Positions 24,740-36,424 of a DNA stretch of 64,000 nt are shown in pieces; position 1 is the first letter of the stretch; the number at the start of each line of letters is the position of its first letter. Source of the DNA: Chinchilla lanigera (lineage: Eukaryota; Chordata; Mammalia; Rodentia; Chinchillidae); contig NW_004955402.1 of assembly GCF_000276665.1 (NCBI RefSeq), positions 3,403,728 to 3,467,727 of the forward strand. Direction: 5' to 3'. Position numbers and translations under genes: made by a program. The notes below the pieces were generated by a model. It searched no databases, was not told the origin of the DNA, and was given only the letters and a program-made list of their open reading frames with translations.

Positions 24740-25044
24740 AGAATATGTGGTTTTAAGAATGGCTAGAAAGACATGGGATAAGGTAAAATGTTACATAGAG
24801 CATTGAAGTTGCCGTGTGCAAACTAATCTCCAAAGGGCAAATGGAGCGCAGTGTGCAGTCTTGTTCAGTGTACACAGTAGGGCTGTTTGGCCCGGGCAAA
24901 GCTGCTGTGTACACTGTGCTGGTTGGCTTAAGTCTGTGCACGCTAGAAGCGGGCAAAAGGTCTGCACCAACGGTCTCCGCACTGCGCATATAGCCCTGCT
25001 GCTGTTGTTCCCTCCCCCTACCACCTTGCTTCCACTGCCTAGCT

Positions 25045-25232
25045 CAATGGTGGTGAACCTTTTAGAGGAGAGACCCAAACTGCAACCCCCAACCCACTTA
25101 TTCATTGCAAAGTGCCAACACCGCAACCTCACTGAACACTGAGGTTTTAGTTTAGAAAAAACAACTCATACATTAACACCTTTTGTTAAAAGAAAAACAA
25201 ACAACATGCGTGCCGTAAGTTCGCCACCACTG
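25045..25232. mobile_element. Small hAT-like element (MITE)
   Basis: Ends are inverted repeats: 'caatggtggtgaacctt' at the left and 'aagttcgccaccactg' at the right. They are bracketed by a candidate 8-bp duplication, gcctagct (25037-25044) versus gcccagat (25233-25240), two mismatches. Eight-base duplications are the rule for hAT transposons. The interior ('gcaaagtgccaacaccgcaa') has no coding capacity. Family name not assigned. Confidence 0.6.
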
Positions 25233-25240
25233 GCCCAGAT

Positions 25241-26515
25241 CCACGGCCTGTGTGTTCGCTCTTCATTACATGCTCTCTCCCCATCGCCTCTGCTGCCCCT
25301 CGCGCACCTGTCTCCCTGCAGGTCTCTCCAAAGCCCTACTCGCCCAGTCCAGCCTGCTGTCCACACGGTCACAGGACAGCACTTTGAAGACAGCTCTGAT
25401 CACATGATGTGATAACAGACCATGACTTAGTCTCGTCTTCCCAATCCCCTGATGACCCAGCGGACTCACAAGGAGGTGACAAACACAGCACGGACACACT
25501 GTGGGCTGAGGAAGCAGACAGGCAAACTCTGACTCCAAGTGGCCGTTTGGTCATCCTTCCCCTACAGCATTCTGGAAGTCCGCATACAGGCAGGGAGACA
25601 GGATTGGGGTTTGACCATTCTTCAGAGACCCAGAGTCAGGCAGAGCGTGAACCGTAACCTGAGGGAGTCTCTTGCTGAGGGCTGAAAGCTGGCAGGTGCT
25701 GCCTTCTTTAGTTTGGCCAGGCTGGGGACACTCTGCAACCCAGGTGGCCATCGGCTCCACCAGGACCTGGCACAGGTCACCCCAAGGATGAGGATATTAA
25801 ACCGACATGCTTTGTTCCCTCATTTGTTTTCAATCTGCACTCAAGCACTCTGTGAGAGTGGCAGCCTCATCTATCTTATTCCTCCCTCTGCTTAGCCCAG
25901 GGCCTGGGAGGTCCATGCTCCTGCCAAATAGAGGGGCGCGATGCTGCGCAGGCTCCTGCAGGAGGAACAGGGCAGAGAGAGGCAGAGGAGGGAGGAAAAG
26001 GGACCCAGGGAAAGCTTTATGCAGAGCAAAAGGAAGAAGCAGTCTTTGGACTAATAACCCAGGGCACTTAGCTACACTTCCCTTATGTCACACAACTATT
26101 TTCCTTCCCTCCTCTTCATCTCTCAGATTGATTATGAGCAACAGGGGCAGGTCTGAGAATAATATCACAATGTCAGATCTTTAGAAAAATAGTAACAATG
26201 AGTTGAGCCATATTTAAAGGACTTGTGAAACTTTAAACATTTTTATCAGAAGAAAAGCTCGTGATTTGAGAAGACTTTCAATATTTAAAACCATTTAGCA
26301 GCTATAGTTTAATATCCGATAAAATGAGCCTTTTGAAAGAAATGCAAATTTATCTCATTGCAAGGGCTGTGTGATGGCAAATTCAAATTTCCTGATAAAG
26401 CTGAGTTCGCTGTCAAACGTGAGCCTTTGGTGTGACAAGATGCCCACGACACACCTCATGAAAAAAATAAGCCACAGCACAGCACACAAGGTTCCTTCCC
26501 CTTCACAGAGCAGTG
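25241..26515. other. Intron stretch without recognisable features
   Basis: No exon or firmly identifiable repeat. Confidence 0.45.
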
Positions 26516-26564
26516 CAGGCAGGCAGACAGACAGACAGACAGGCAGGCAGACAGACAGGCAGAC
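26516..26564 (+). repeat. (CAGA/CAGG)n tetranucleotide microsatellite
   Basis: Twelve tetranucleotides alternating CAGG and CAGA. Confidence 0.95.
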
Positions 26565-26835
26565 ACATGTGCATCTGCATGATGTTGCCTGAAATAATGG
26601 TCATCAGACAGTTGCAGAACTCAGGGGTGGGGTAAGATATTAGATTATTTGACTTTTTTCTTCTTGTTTTTCTACTATGATTGAAAAGGTTGAAAAATAT
26701 GTATTGGCTTTGCAAAGACAAGAGAGCTATATGGCTATCATTTAATGACAGCGATTCCACAGGTATAGCCTGTACTTTCTGATACAACAGTAGTTCTTAA
26801 ATAATAACTGCTGCTTCTTTAAAAACAGATTCTCA

Positions 26836-26920
26836 GGGCTCAGGGTGTAGCTCAGTGGTAGCATACGTTCTTAGCATGTCTGAGGACCTGAGCTCAATTG
26901 CTATCATGAAAAGAAAAAAA
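26836..26920 (+). repeat. Diverged ID-type SINE
   Basis: 'gggctcagggtgtagctcag', 'cttagcatgtctgaggacct', A-rich tail. Older than the near-consensus copies. Confidence 0.75.
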
Positions 26921-27018
26921 GAAGATGAAAGAGTGGGGAGGAGGAGAAGAAGAAGAGAGATTCTTGGTTCTTCTCTATTTGGGGCAATGTAGAGCGAGCC
27001 TGACTCTCTGTATATCTA

Positions 27019-27100
27019 TGGAAGTATGTTTGGAACATGTATGGAACATGTATGGAACATCTACAGAAGTATGTTTGGAAGGATGTATGGAACAAGGAAG
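27019..27100 (+). repeat. Short tandem repeat of an atgtatggaac-type unit
   Basis: The 11-bp unit 'atgtatggaac' is repeated directly, and 'gaagtatgtttggaa' occurs at both ends of the block. A small decaying minisatellite. Confidence 0.75.
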
Positions 27101-27130
27101 TTCAAGAAAAAGGGTGCTATGATGGGTACA

Positions 27131-27562
27131 TATTTTAGTTACTCTTCTCATTGCTGAGACAAAATAGCTGACACCCAAAATTAAAGAAGGACAGGTTTAC
27201 TGTAGTTCATGGGTTGTAGAGGGTTCAGTTCATAGACGGCTGGTTCCAAGGCAGGGTGGCATCAGAGAGGAGAAACAGTTCACAGCAGGCAGAAAGCAGC
27301 AAGCAATAAGCTACCAGATACAGATTCTTTCTTTCCCTTTATATTGTATCCAGACTACCTGCCCTTACAGCAGGTAACACCCACACTCAGGGTGCAGCAC
27401 TGTTAATCCTCCTAAAACTATGCCAAACCAGGCATTAGAGTAACTTAGTAATCACACACCTCTAATCCCAACATCTTACAGTCCAGATCCAACCACTTTT
27501 AGAGACGCCCCATCCGTGATGACATGAGGCTTTGGGAGGACATCTAGACACAAGCCATAGCA
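27131..27562 (-). mobile_element. MaLR-type solo LTR (reverse)
   Basis: Read on the minus strand it starts tgctatggcttgtgtctaga, runs through 'cccaaagcctcatg' and ends with an R/U5-like 'tcagcaatgagaagagtaac'. It shares both ends with the LTR at 36069-36419 but has a longer, different middle. No internal retroviral genes. Confidence 0.75.
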
Positions 27563-27567
27563 ATATG

Positions 27568-27949
27568 TTTGTTGTGGTTTAGATCTAAATTGTCCCTTAA
27601 AAGTCTCATATGTTTGGAAAGCAACTGGACCATGGGGTGCTGCACTCACCTGTGGATTAGTCCATTGATGAGCTCACAGCTGAAGGTGCTGTTAGGGGTG
27701 GGGCCTCAGTGGAGGTCATCACTGGAGGCATGGCCTGGAAGGTTTCATTCTTGTCCTGGCTCCTCCCTTCTCTTTGCTGCTGGTTGATTGCCATGGGGTG
27801 AGCAGCCTTTCTGCCACGCCCTATTCGTCTTGGAGCCAGCCAAGTCTTGACTAAGCACACTGGAACTGCAAGCCAAATAAAGCTCTCTGCCTTTAAATTG
27901 TGAATATCAGGTGTTTTGCCCTAGTGAAGGGAAGCCTGACTAATCAACA
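27568..27949 (+). mobile_element. MaLR-type solo LTR
   Basis: Starts near tgttgtggtttagatctaaa and ends in cctgactaatcaaca. It contains an 'aataaa' signal and the 'gaatatcaggtgttttgccc' motif near the 3' end. Abuts the reverse LTR at 27131-27562. Target duplications (tatgt/tatga) are imperfect. Confidence 0.75.
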
Positions 27950-27969
27950 TATGAAACAGCTTACCCTAC

Positions 27970-28357
27970 GCAAGGGTCTTGAGAAATGTCCCCTAAAGGC
28001 CCACGTGTTGATGGCTCCGGTGGGCAGCCTGTGGCGCTGCTGGGAGGGGGTACAACCTTCAGGAGGCGGGGCCTAGTGGGCCCCAGGAGACTGGGGCTGT
28101 GCCCTTGGTGGGGATGTGGGACTCCAGCTCTCGACTGTCTCTTTGCTTTCTAGCCTCCATGTGGTGAGCAGCTGGCTGTGCCTGGTGCTCCAGTATGATG
28201 TGCCACTTCACTAGGGGCCCAGCACAATAGGACTACTGACCATGGATTGGAACCTCTAAAGCTGTGACCCAGGACAAAGGTTCCCTCCACTTCAGGTGAT
28301 TATCTCAGGTGTTTGGTCACAGCCATGGATGTCTATTAACCTGCTTTAACTAAGACA
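27970..28357 (+). mobile_element. MaLR-type LTR, diverged
   Basis: 'aaaggcccacgtgttgatgg', 'gaggcggggcctagtggg', 'gattatctcaggtgtttggt' and a terminal 'taactaagaca' follow the MaLR LTR plan. The polyadenylation signal is degraded. Confidence 0.7.
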
Positions 28358-29400
28358 CATTTAAAATGCAGAAAAGCCTAGCTAAGGAATGTCTTGACTA
28401 TTTTAAAATAAAAGACACACATAGGATTCTATAACATATTCAGCAATTATATTTACACTCCTGTTCAATTCTGCCCCATGGAGAATGCTGGGATGTGTTT
28501 CCAATTTCTTTCATGATGTAACATCGGCATTGGAGAAAAAAAGAGGTAAAGTAGAGTGAGAGCCGACTATATCAAAGGCAGCTCCTAAGTTGAGCCATCA
28601 ATCCAGTGAAATGAAAGCCCTCAAACAACACTACTCATTCTCATCTGAAAATTGAGCCAAGACCTGTAAAGGAACAGGCTTCCTCTGGGTCGTGGTGTTT
28701 CTTTTATAAGAAGTATTAAAAGGCTGCATATTTTAAGATCCCCAACAGCAAAGACAGTGAACCCAAGCCTAACCGAATGGAGGAACGTCCTTCCCTCGGA
28801 GACCCTCCCTGTGCCTGATTCCAGGAGCATCCTGGGAAACTGAGCAAATATATTTCACAAGACAACATTTTCAAGATGCACAGCAGCAGAAAAGCCCAGT
28901 GACAGAGGCGGAGATGTGGCTGCCCACGGTGGCACCTCCCTGGCACTTTTTCATGAGGCACCTCCTGGCATCCAGCTCAGCCTCAGGGCCTTTCACCGCC
29001 ATGGGTTCAGCCCAGGAGCCCTCTGCATAGTGCAGCTGCTCCGCCTGTCTCCTCCAATCCCTGCTTTGCCCTCCCAGCCCTGCAGGAGCCCAGAGTCACC
29101 TTTGCCTCTAGGAACTGCCGGGAGTCCCATGGCCTGCTCTTGACCGACTACATTCATTTAACCAACATCAATCAAAATAAAGATAATTGGGGTGCCTCTG
29201 GGGAAGACTAGATCACTCTCACATTTTCCTCCTTGGTGACTGCTCACTGAGTACAATTTTGGACACAACTTTCAGATCTGCAGAAAGGCAAAGATTTCTG
29301 TTTATTCACTGCTCTATGTGCAATGTCTGGAGGGGTACCTGACATGTAGTGTTAACACACCTATGGCCTTTGAGTCCTTGTGTAACAATTTCAACCTAAT
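28358..29400. other. Intron stretch without recognisable features
   Basis: Unique-looking sequence between LTRs. No retroviral gag/pol/env remains recognised. Confidence 0.45.
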
Positions 29401-29766
29401 TGCTGTGCCCTGAATGTGTCCCTGAAGTTCATGTGACAGAAATTTAAGCTCCCATGCCACAGTGCTGAGAGGTTGTAGCTTTTAAAGATAACAAGGAAGG
29501 GACTGATACCATGATCCCAGGAACAGGTGAGACACTGTGGGAGGGGCTTCCTGAAGAAGGATGAGGATGCCCACCTGCTGTCTCATGGGTTCGCTCTTGC
29601 CTTTTGATCTTCTCTCAAAGGATAAAACAACCTCAGGACCCTCACCAGAAGTGGCCCCTCTAATGTGGAATTTCCAGACTCCAGAGCTGTAAGAGATAAA
29701 TCTCAGTTCTCTGCAAATTTTTCAATCTCAGGTATTTTGTTACAGCAGCACAAAAGAGACAGATAC
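29401..29766 (+). mobile_element. MaLR/MLT-type LTR
   Basis: 'ccctgaatgtgtccctgaag' at the 5' side and 'ctgtaagagataaatctcag' plus 'tcaatctcaggtattttgtt' at the 3' side match the older MaLR layout. Confidence 0.68.
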
Positions 29767-30381
29767 TTAGTATGTGAGATAGCTGTAAGCCTAACTTTGC
29801 AGTATACTCCGTAACCAGCCGCTAAGTCTCAGGCCGTCGTGGCAGTTAACCGATCAGATCATGTTCAGATGAGACAGACTGAGCTGCCCCATCCAGCAGT
29901 TTCTGAGCTGCCTTTGGTTTCTCGTCCATAAATGCTGTCTGGCCACATCACGAAGCAAAGCTCGCTGAAGCCCAGGGCAGCGGGACTTGTGAAGCATTCT
30001 TTTAAATGCTGCTAAATTTAATGTGTCTAAAGATGTTATATTATCAGCAGGTTTTCAAAAATGAGTCAGGGGAATGAAAAAGGAAAGAGGCATAGAAGAC
30101 TGTGGAGAGCATTGCTAAAGAAGCTCCACATAAGATTGGTTGGAGGATGGGCTGAGAAAGTGTACAACGAGAGTTTAAAAAATGCTTCCCACACTCTTTG
30201 AAAAGGAGAAAGTTTAAATCATTTAACTTATTTCAAAGGTATCAGCACTTGCATGAATGATAAGAAAACACACCCTTTCAGCCAGAAAAAAGTGGGATTG
30301 AGAGAGAAAATATAAAGAAAAGTAAAGAAATTGGGAAATAAGTGCAGATACAAACAAAGGCTGGTTAAAAAAAAAGAAGGG

Positions 30382-30730
30382 TGCCATAGTTTGAACCTGG
30401 AATGGTCTCAAAGGTCCACGTGTTAAGGGTTGGTCCACAGCCATGGTGCTACTCCAGGAGAAAGGGGCTATTAGGAGGAAGTGAGGTCACTGGGGGCGTG
30501 GCTTAGACCTCTGCCTTCCTGTTTCTTTGCTTATTGGCCACCCTGGTGTGACCAGGCCTCCTCTGCCCTGTGCTCCTGCCATGATGAACTGTGCCACCAC
30601 AGGCCCAAGGCAACATGGCAAAGAGACCATGGACAGGAACCTCTGAATCTGCAAACCAAAATAAATCTTTTCCTTAAGAAGTTGAATATCTCAGGTATTT
30701 CATCACAGTGACAGAAAGCTGGCCAACACA
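30382..30730 (+). mobile_element. MaLR-type solo LTR with 5-bp target duplications
   Basis: 349 bp from tgccatagtttgaacctgga to aagctggccaacaca, TG...CA termini, with 'aaccaaaataaatcttttcc' polyadenylation region and 'gaatatctcaggtatttcat'. Exact duplication aaggg at 30377-30381 and 30731-30735. Confidence 0.85.
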
Positions 30731-30896
30731 AAGGGGAAAAATAATGGAAAAGAAACATGCATTTCTATTCAGTCGGACTCAGAAATCATTAGAGCTGAAA
30801 CCATGAGCAGGGCTTTGAAGATTCTGTGAAGGACACGATTAATCCATTCTGTTTGAGTGGAGAGGACTGGCAAAGAATGGCAGCTTGTGTTTATAT

Positions 30897-30957
30897 GAGT
30901 GAAGTTGATTTCCTTCCTGGAGGGTGAGTGAAGTTGATTTCCTTTCTGGAAGGTGAC
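30897..30957 (+). repeat. Two-copy 29-bp tandem repeat
   Basis: The module gagtgaagttgatttcc recurs after exactly 29 bp (gaagttg at 30901 and 30930); the rest of the unit differs at few positions. Confidence 0.85.
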
Positions 30958-30959
30958 TG

Positions 30960-32400
30960 ACCTTGATCTTTTTCCCTGACTGGGTGTTGGTGCTGTGCTA
31001 ATCAGAGCAAAATCCTTCATGAGTAACCACTGGGTACTCTGCAGTAATCTCCATGTGACCTTTCTCTCGCCCTTCCTAGGTTAACAGTCATTTGGATGTT
31101 CAGAAGGCATCACAAATTGCCATCCTGTTACTGATGATGGGCACTTTCCTTCCTCCTATTAACAAGGATCGCTCTTTGGCGGTAAGCAAAGGACTGAGAA
31201 CAGTGTTCGCTATAACGGGAGGACTAAATCTTAGGTACACAGAGTTTCCCACAGGAATATCATCACATTGCTATACTGATGCTGCGCTGCGTGAATAATT
31301 GTGGGAATTAGAAAAGGGACTTCAGAAGTAGTGGATCCAACTCCCAGCCTGGAGGCGCTCACGGAAGATAGATGCTTGTTCAACCTATTTTTAGAGATCA
31401 CAGTAGACAGAAATACAAGCTCCCTTGTTTGCTCCCAAAACGAACTTCTAGATTATGTCTCACTGTACGCTCCCTCTTTTGCCTTTATTATATTCTCATA
31501 CAATACGCAATTCATTAGTTGCTCAAAATATGGGTGAATTTCCCTCAGGAAACTCTTAATAATATCAGCTCATAAATTTTTAAACTTCCCAATTTGACCC
31601 TGGATGGACCAAATCTTTAATTTTTAATACTCTGTGAGTATTGGTTCTCTTAATTAACATGCAAAGCCCTTAACACTTAAAATGCTGCTCCCCACTGCAT
31701 GGTCACATAAAGAATGCTGCGTGCCTGTCCTTTCATCTTCAGTGTCTCTGGAATGGGAAGCAAGCAAGAGAAAGCGGCAAGGGACAGAGGTGCATCCACA
31801 CATCTCTCCATTTTCAGCAAGAAAGCCCTTTCTCGGTCTGTGAAACTGTCCTTACACCAAAGCATGTAATGTTGCAAAGCAGTGATCCCTGCAGTTCTAA
31901 TTCTGAACTCTGAAACCAGCAAAATTACCTTCAAGACCCCCACTGGACTCGGCAGGCTGAGCCAGGCCACCTTGCCGAGGGCTGCTTCCTTCTGTAAGCA
32001 GACGATTAGTACCAGTTACAGTTAGTTGGCACTGAGCACTTGGCCCAAGGTGCTCAGAAGTGAAGACCTTAAAACAAGAAAATGATACAGTGTCTAATTA
32101 AAGTCCCGGTGTAAACACTGAAAGTTGGGGAGTGGTATTTAGACTGCCAGTGTGATAACATGACAGGAGTGGCTTATTTAAAAAGCACATATCCTGGAAA
32201 CAAACAAAAACCACAAAATAATTACACACTAAAGCTTCTGTAGGAATTTGAGAGTCCCATCCTCCTTTTTTCTTTTAGCTAAAACTTCCGATAAACAGCT
32301 TTTATCTCAATCTGGCCAGCTGCAGAAGAGTATTAGTTCCAGTGAGAGAGGTCATTTGGAATGCGTAAACATCGCTTCCTTACTTTGGATACTATAGGTC
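30960..32400. other. Intron stretch without recognisable features
   Basis: No exon or repeat family recognised. Confidence 0.45.
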
Positions 32401-32900
32401 AGTGAAAAGCTGAATAATAATGTCACAAATTAATTTTTCCTGACTGTTGTATAACGACCGTAATTAGCAGCAAATCCTTTTGCTCTATTTGCATGTGCTG
32501 AATTTTCCTTAATTACTCTGCAGTCTAATTATGAAGCTCTATCTAGAGAACTCACAAAAGCCAGTGAGGCAGAAAGCAGAAGACCGTGGATTCCACTTGC
32601 TGGATTTAGTGCTCCGAGTCCCGGGGTAAACCAGTCGGAACAGACTCTATCCGCGAGGGCATTAGCATGTAAACAGTGTCACCGCGAAGACACATGGCTC
32701 CTAGCAGCCATGCTAATGGAAAGGGATATTGAGTTTGCTAATTCAGATAAGGGTGCGCACACTGCCTTTTCTCCAAAGCACAGAGACTGTCAGAGAAACA
32801 AATGCGTGGTCCATGTTGCAATTAATTTGATTCTTGTTCTTTTAAGGCTGTACTTGTAGATTTAATTAAAGCTTTCACACACTGGGCACATTCGGGAAGG
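32400..32900. promoter_or_regulatory. Candidate intronic regulatory block (AT-rich, octamer and homeodomain-type motifs)
   Basis: Non-repetitive and non-coding. Holds 'atttgcatg' (octamer-like), ttaattac, several aattaat/taattaa words, and two 'catgctaat/attagcatg' words about 50 bp apart in opposite orientation. The low-decay look resembles deeply conserved enhancers, but conservation cannot be judged from one genome. Confidence 0.33.
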
Positions 32901-35900
32901 ATGTGAATTTAATGGCTTCTTTTGAATGAAAGCAGCAGTAGAAGCTATGATTCAAACAGTAACAGGCAATCATAAGGCAAAGATATTTTTAATAAGAAAG
33001 CCTGCTCATTCTCACTCAGGTAGCAAGTCATTTTTTATTTTAATAAGAGATGGCAAATTGCACTTTCCCCATACATCCTTCTGCCCTCTGCTTACTGGGG
33101 TATGGCTTCTGACCTAAATATTCCTCCCCTCTCTGACAAACTGCACTAATACTATTTGCTTGCTAATTTCTTTTCTCAAATTAACTATGATATCTTACTA
33201 CTTCTCATATAGTGAAACCCCAAGCTCATCTGTCTTTGCCCTGGTCTTTTAGGTTTGCTTATAAAATCATACCTCATCTTTTTTGCTTGCTTTATAAAAG
33301 ACCGCTATCCTTTATCTGAAAACAGTACTTTCCTGACTTGGCCTGTTTAGAGGCACATGCACTAAAAGGAAATGAGAAAACTGGGGGAGGGGTCTGTTCA
33401 TTTCTGGAGTTATGAAATATTATGAAAATAATTACTCCTAATAATACTCTAAAAGCACACATAGCATCATCACCTGTTTTGCATTTTTCATATCTGAACA
33501 TTGCAACGTAATCGCCATCTCTTCCAATGTGTTTTCCTGATTCTTTCAGCTGAAAGCAAGTTTCCTCTTGGAGCTGGCAGAGTCTTTTCCATGCATCCTA
33601 CACTGTTCTACCATTTGCACCCCACCACTGTGTGTGGACATGGGGCACACTTCCTACTACAGTGTAGGATCTTTGGATTATTCTGACATTTGCTGTCCCT
33701 GCAGCACATACCTTAGTGCCTTGAGAGACATGGGCGCCTCACATACTGAATGCATTAATGTTTCTCTCCATCATTCCTAACCCCTGACCTGAACATGGTC
33801 CTCTATGAAGCACAAGGAAGTCGTAAATATATTGCAAATCAAGGAAAAGTGCTCTTGTGTGTGTCCGTGAGTGAATGTATGCACACATGCACACTCTAGC
33901 ACAATTAACAACAGCGCCAAGTGAGCCGGTTCATCAGCCTCCCTCTAAGACCTGGCGTTCTCTAGGCAGCACAAGGACCAGGGCCACAGAACTGAATTCC
34001 TTTGAAATGTTTCCTTCCGCTTCAGCTGGCTCTCCTGAAGGTGGGCAGAAGTATTTCTGCGTTCCAGCCAGCACCCATGGTTCCGAACCTTTCTCAGAGT
34101 TGAGCCCCTCTTCTGTGCAGGAATGGCTGCTGCCCATCTAATTCTCTGGGCAGTGATTCTTCAACAGCAGGTAAGTCAACCATCAGGAGGACTCTGACCC
34201 CCAGCCTCCCATTCTGTGCCTGGAGATATGACAGAATCCTTCTGACAGCATCCTGGAGGGGGGTGAGGGGGAAGGCCTTGGGATGACACATTTCTGTGTC
34301 TCAGGACAGCTTTCTCCTGTACAAATGTGAATTGACCGTGCACTGAAGACCCAGCTATAAATAACAGCAAGACCACAAAACAAAGCTGGGACAATCTATA
34401 CCTCAAATGAGTCTCAGAGTGGGTTAGACTATAAGGGAGAAAAGGTCAAACCTTGAAATGTTACACAGGGATAGTCAGGTTTGTTTGCATCACTTGTTGT
34501 CTTTCATCCATCCTACGAATCTGAGTGACAAGAGGGCAAACATCTGAAATACCTATCGATCAATCCTTGGCTTGTAAGCTCCTGTTTTTCCTTCCAGGCA
34601 ATGGAGTGAAGTGGATGATCCTGGGCGATGTTCAGTCCTTAGTACTCGAAAGGAAACAGCAGGGCAAGATCAGATGCACCGGAAAATGTGATTGATAGGT
34701 TTCAAACTTTATTTGCTGCCACAGTGTACAATGCCATAGAACAATTTCCTTATTAATTGAAGGCGTCCCACCTCACAGGCTGGAGAGCATCTCATGGAAA
34801 TAAGTGAACTGATTAAGAGCTCTCTTCCAAGGGTTACTTGATCTGACTTATTCTGTCATAAAAGCCAGTTAGGAATATCAGAACCCTACGAGAACCTCAT
34901 TCCAAAGGGACTGGCAGGTCTCCCGGATCAATCCTGATGCCATTCTTCCTGTGCTATTGTTGCAAATGGGAATATGGCAAGAGCTCATCTGCTGGAGTTA
35001 CCTCCAGGTTTAGTCCATTTTCCTGGGCAATGAGAGCAGCCCCGGCCTCCCATTCCGGAGGGGCACGGGCAGCAATCCACGGACAGCAGCCTGCCACGTT
35101 TCCTCTGGGCTCTGATTTTCTTTCACTAAGGCTCCTGTTTGTTCCTCCCCCAGCTGAGGTCTGCGCTGTTTACAAAGCACCATTTCCTCATTTCTCATGG
35201 TCCCATATCCGTGGCAGACCAGTGGCATCTGGTTCAATATTTCATTAAATCCTCCTGAAAACTAACAGTTCAATCTATTACAGAGCTACAGTCCCTGAGC
35301 CACATAAATTACCTCACCGGCTGAGGCGGCAGCATGCTGTCCAGCCCATTTGCTTGGAGACATTTAGAGCTACAGAGTTTCTGCACACTGCGATGCAAGA
35401 AGCATAACTTTACAGGCCTCTCTCACACAGTAAACACTGAAGTTTAAAAATAGTTCCTTAGCAAGAAAAGGTTATTTAGTCCTAGGATGAATGAGTCCTG
35501 TCTTTTGCCTTAATTACCCATGAACGCAGTCCTTCTTGGAGGAATTTCTGTGTCTAGCCACTCCTCTTGCCTAAGCATCTTCCAGTCCTCTCTGGGCCTC
35601 AGCAAATGATGGAAGAGCATTTTATCACAGGGTCCTATTGAAGGCTGTGCTCGACAGGAAATGCACAGCTCATCTATTTTTGCTGCAGGGCACCTGCAAG
35701 TTATGTGTAGAAGTCAGAGTGGATGGTCAGCTTCATTCTGGACCAGTGCTCCCCATCAGTGGCCAGTTCATCCCTCTTTCAAATGCAGCTGTCACTTTGC
35801 AAGTTCAAGAAGACAGGCACTTCTGCTGGCCATCTGAAGCAGCAGGAAGCTGTGATCTCATTGCTTTCTGCTCCGTTAGGGTAATAATGCCAGAGCCCAG

Positions 35901-36063
35901 CACGCTTACAGTGCTTGGATGGCTTGGACACTGATGCTTCAGCAATCTTCCTGTGATTTTCTCCTTTCATGAATTTCTCAGCCTCCCCCAGGCTATGAGT
36001 CTAAACTTCCGTTTGTAACAGTTATCAGAAAGGTAGGCAAATCTTTGCATATTTCTTCTAAGG
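32901..36063. other. Intron stretch without recognisable features
   Basis: No exon, SINE or LTR recognised. Short open frames have no signature. Confidence 0.45.
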
Positions 36064-36068
36064 GCCCC

Positions 36069-36419
36069 TGTCTTGGTTACTTTTCTCTCATTGCTGGGAC
36101 AAAATACCTGATGCCCAAAATTAAGGAAGGAAAGGTTTATTTCGCTTACAGTTTGTGGAGGTTTCAGTCCATACTTGGCAGATTACAAGGCAGAGTGGCA
36201 CATGGCAGAGGGCTACAGCTCATGGCGGGAGAACACAGCAGAATCAACAAGCACAAAAGCCAGGAAATGGCTGCAAGCAGCCTCTTGCTCTCCCTTACAT
36301 ATGCAAACTATCCACCCCAGGGCGGGTGCAGCTCTCACACCTGTAATCAATCAAACTCTAAAAGCCTGCCCCATGACCGCATGAGGCTTTGGGGGGACAC
36401 CCAGACACAAACCATAACA
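36069..36419 (-). mobile_element. MaLR-type solo LTR with perfect 5-bp target duplications
   Basis: On the minus strand it starts tgttatggtttgtgtctggg, has 'gcgaaataaacctttcc' as polyadenylation region, and ends 'gagaaaagtaaccaagaca'. TG...CA termini and the exact duplication gcccc (36064-36068, 36420-36424) define a 351-bp solo LTR left by recombination or deletion of the provirus. Confidence 0.92.
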
Positions 36420-36424
36420 GCCCC

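Noticed and set aside
26516..26564. Possible CRISPR-like or regulatory repeat array
   Set aside because: Simple CAGA/CAGG tetranucleotides without spacers. An ordinary microsatellite in a vertebrate genome.
27131..30730. A complete endogenous retrovirus
   Set aside because: Only LTRs were seen. No gag, pol or env text lies between them, and the LTRs differ from each other, so they are separate solo insertions.
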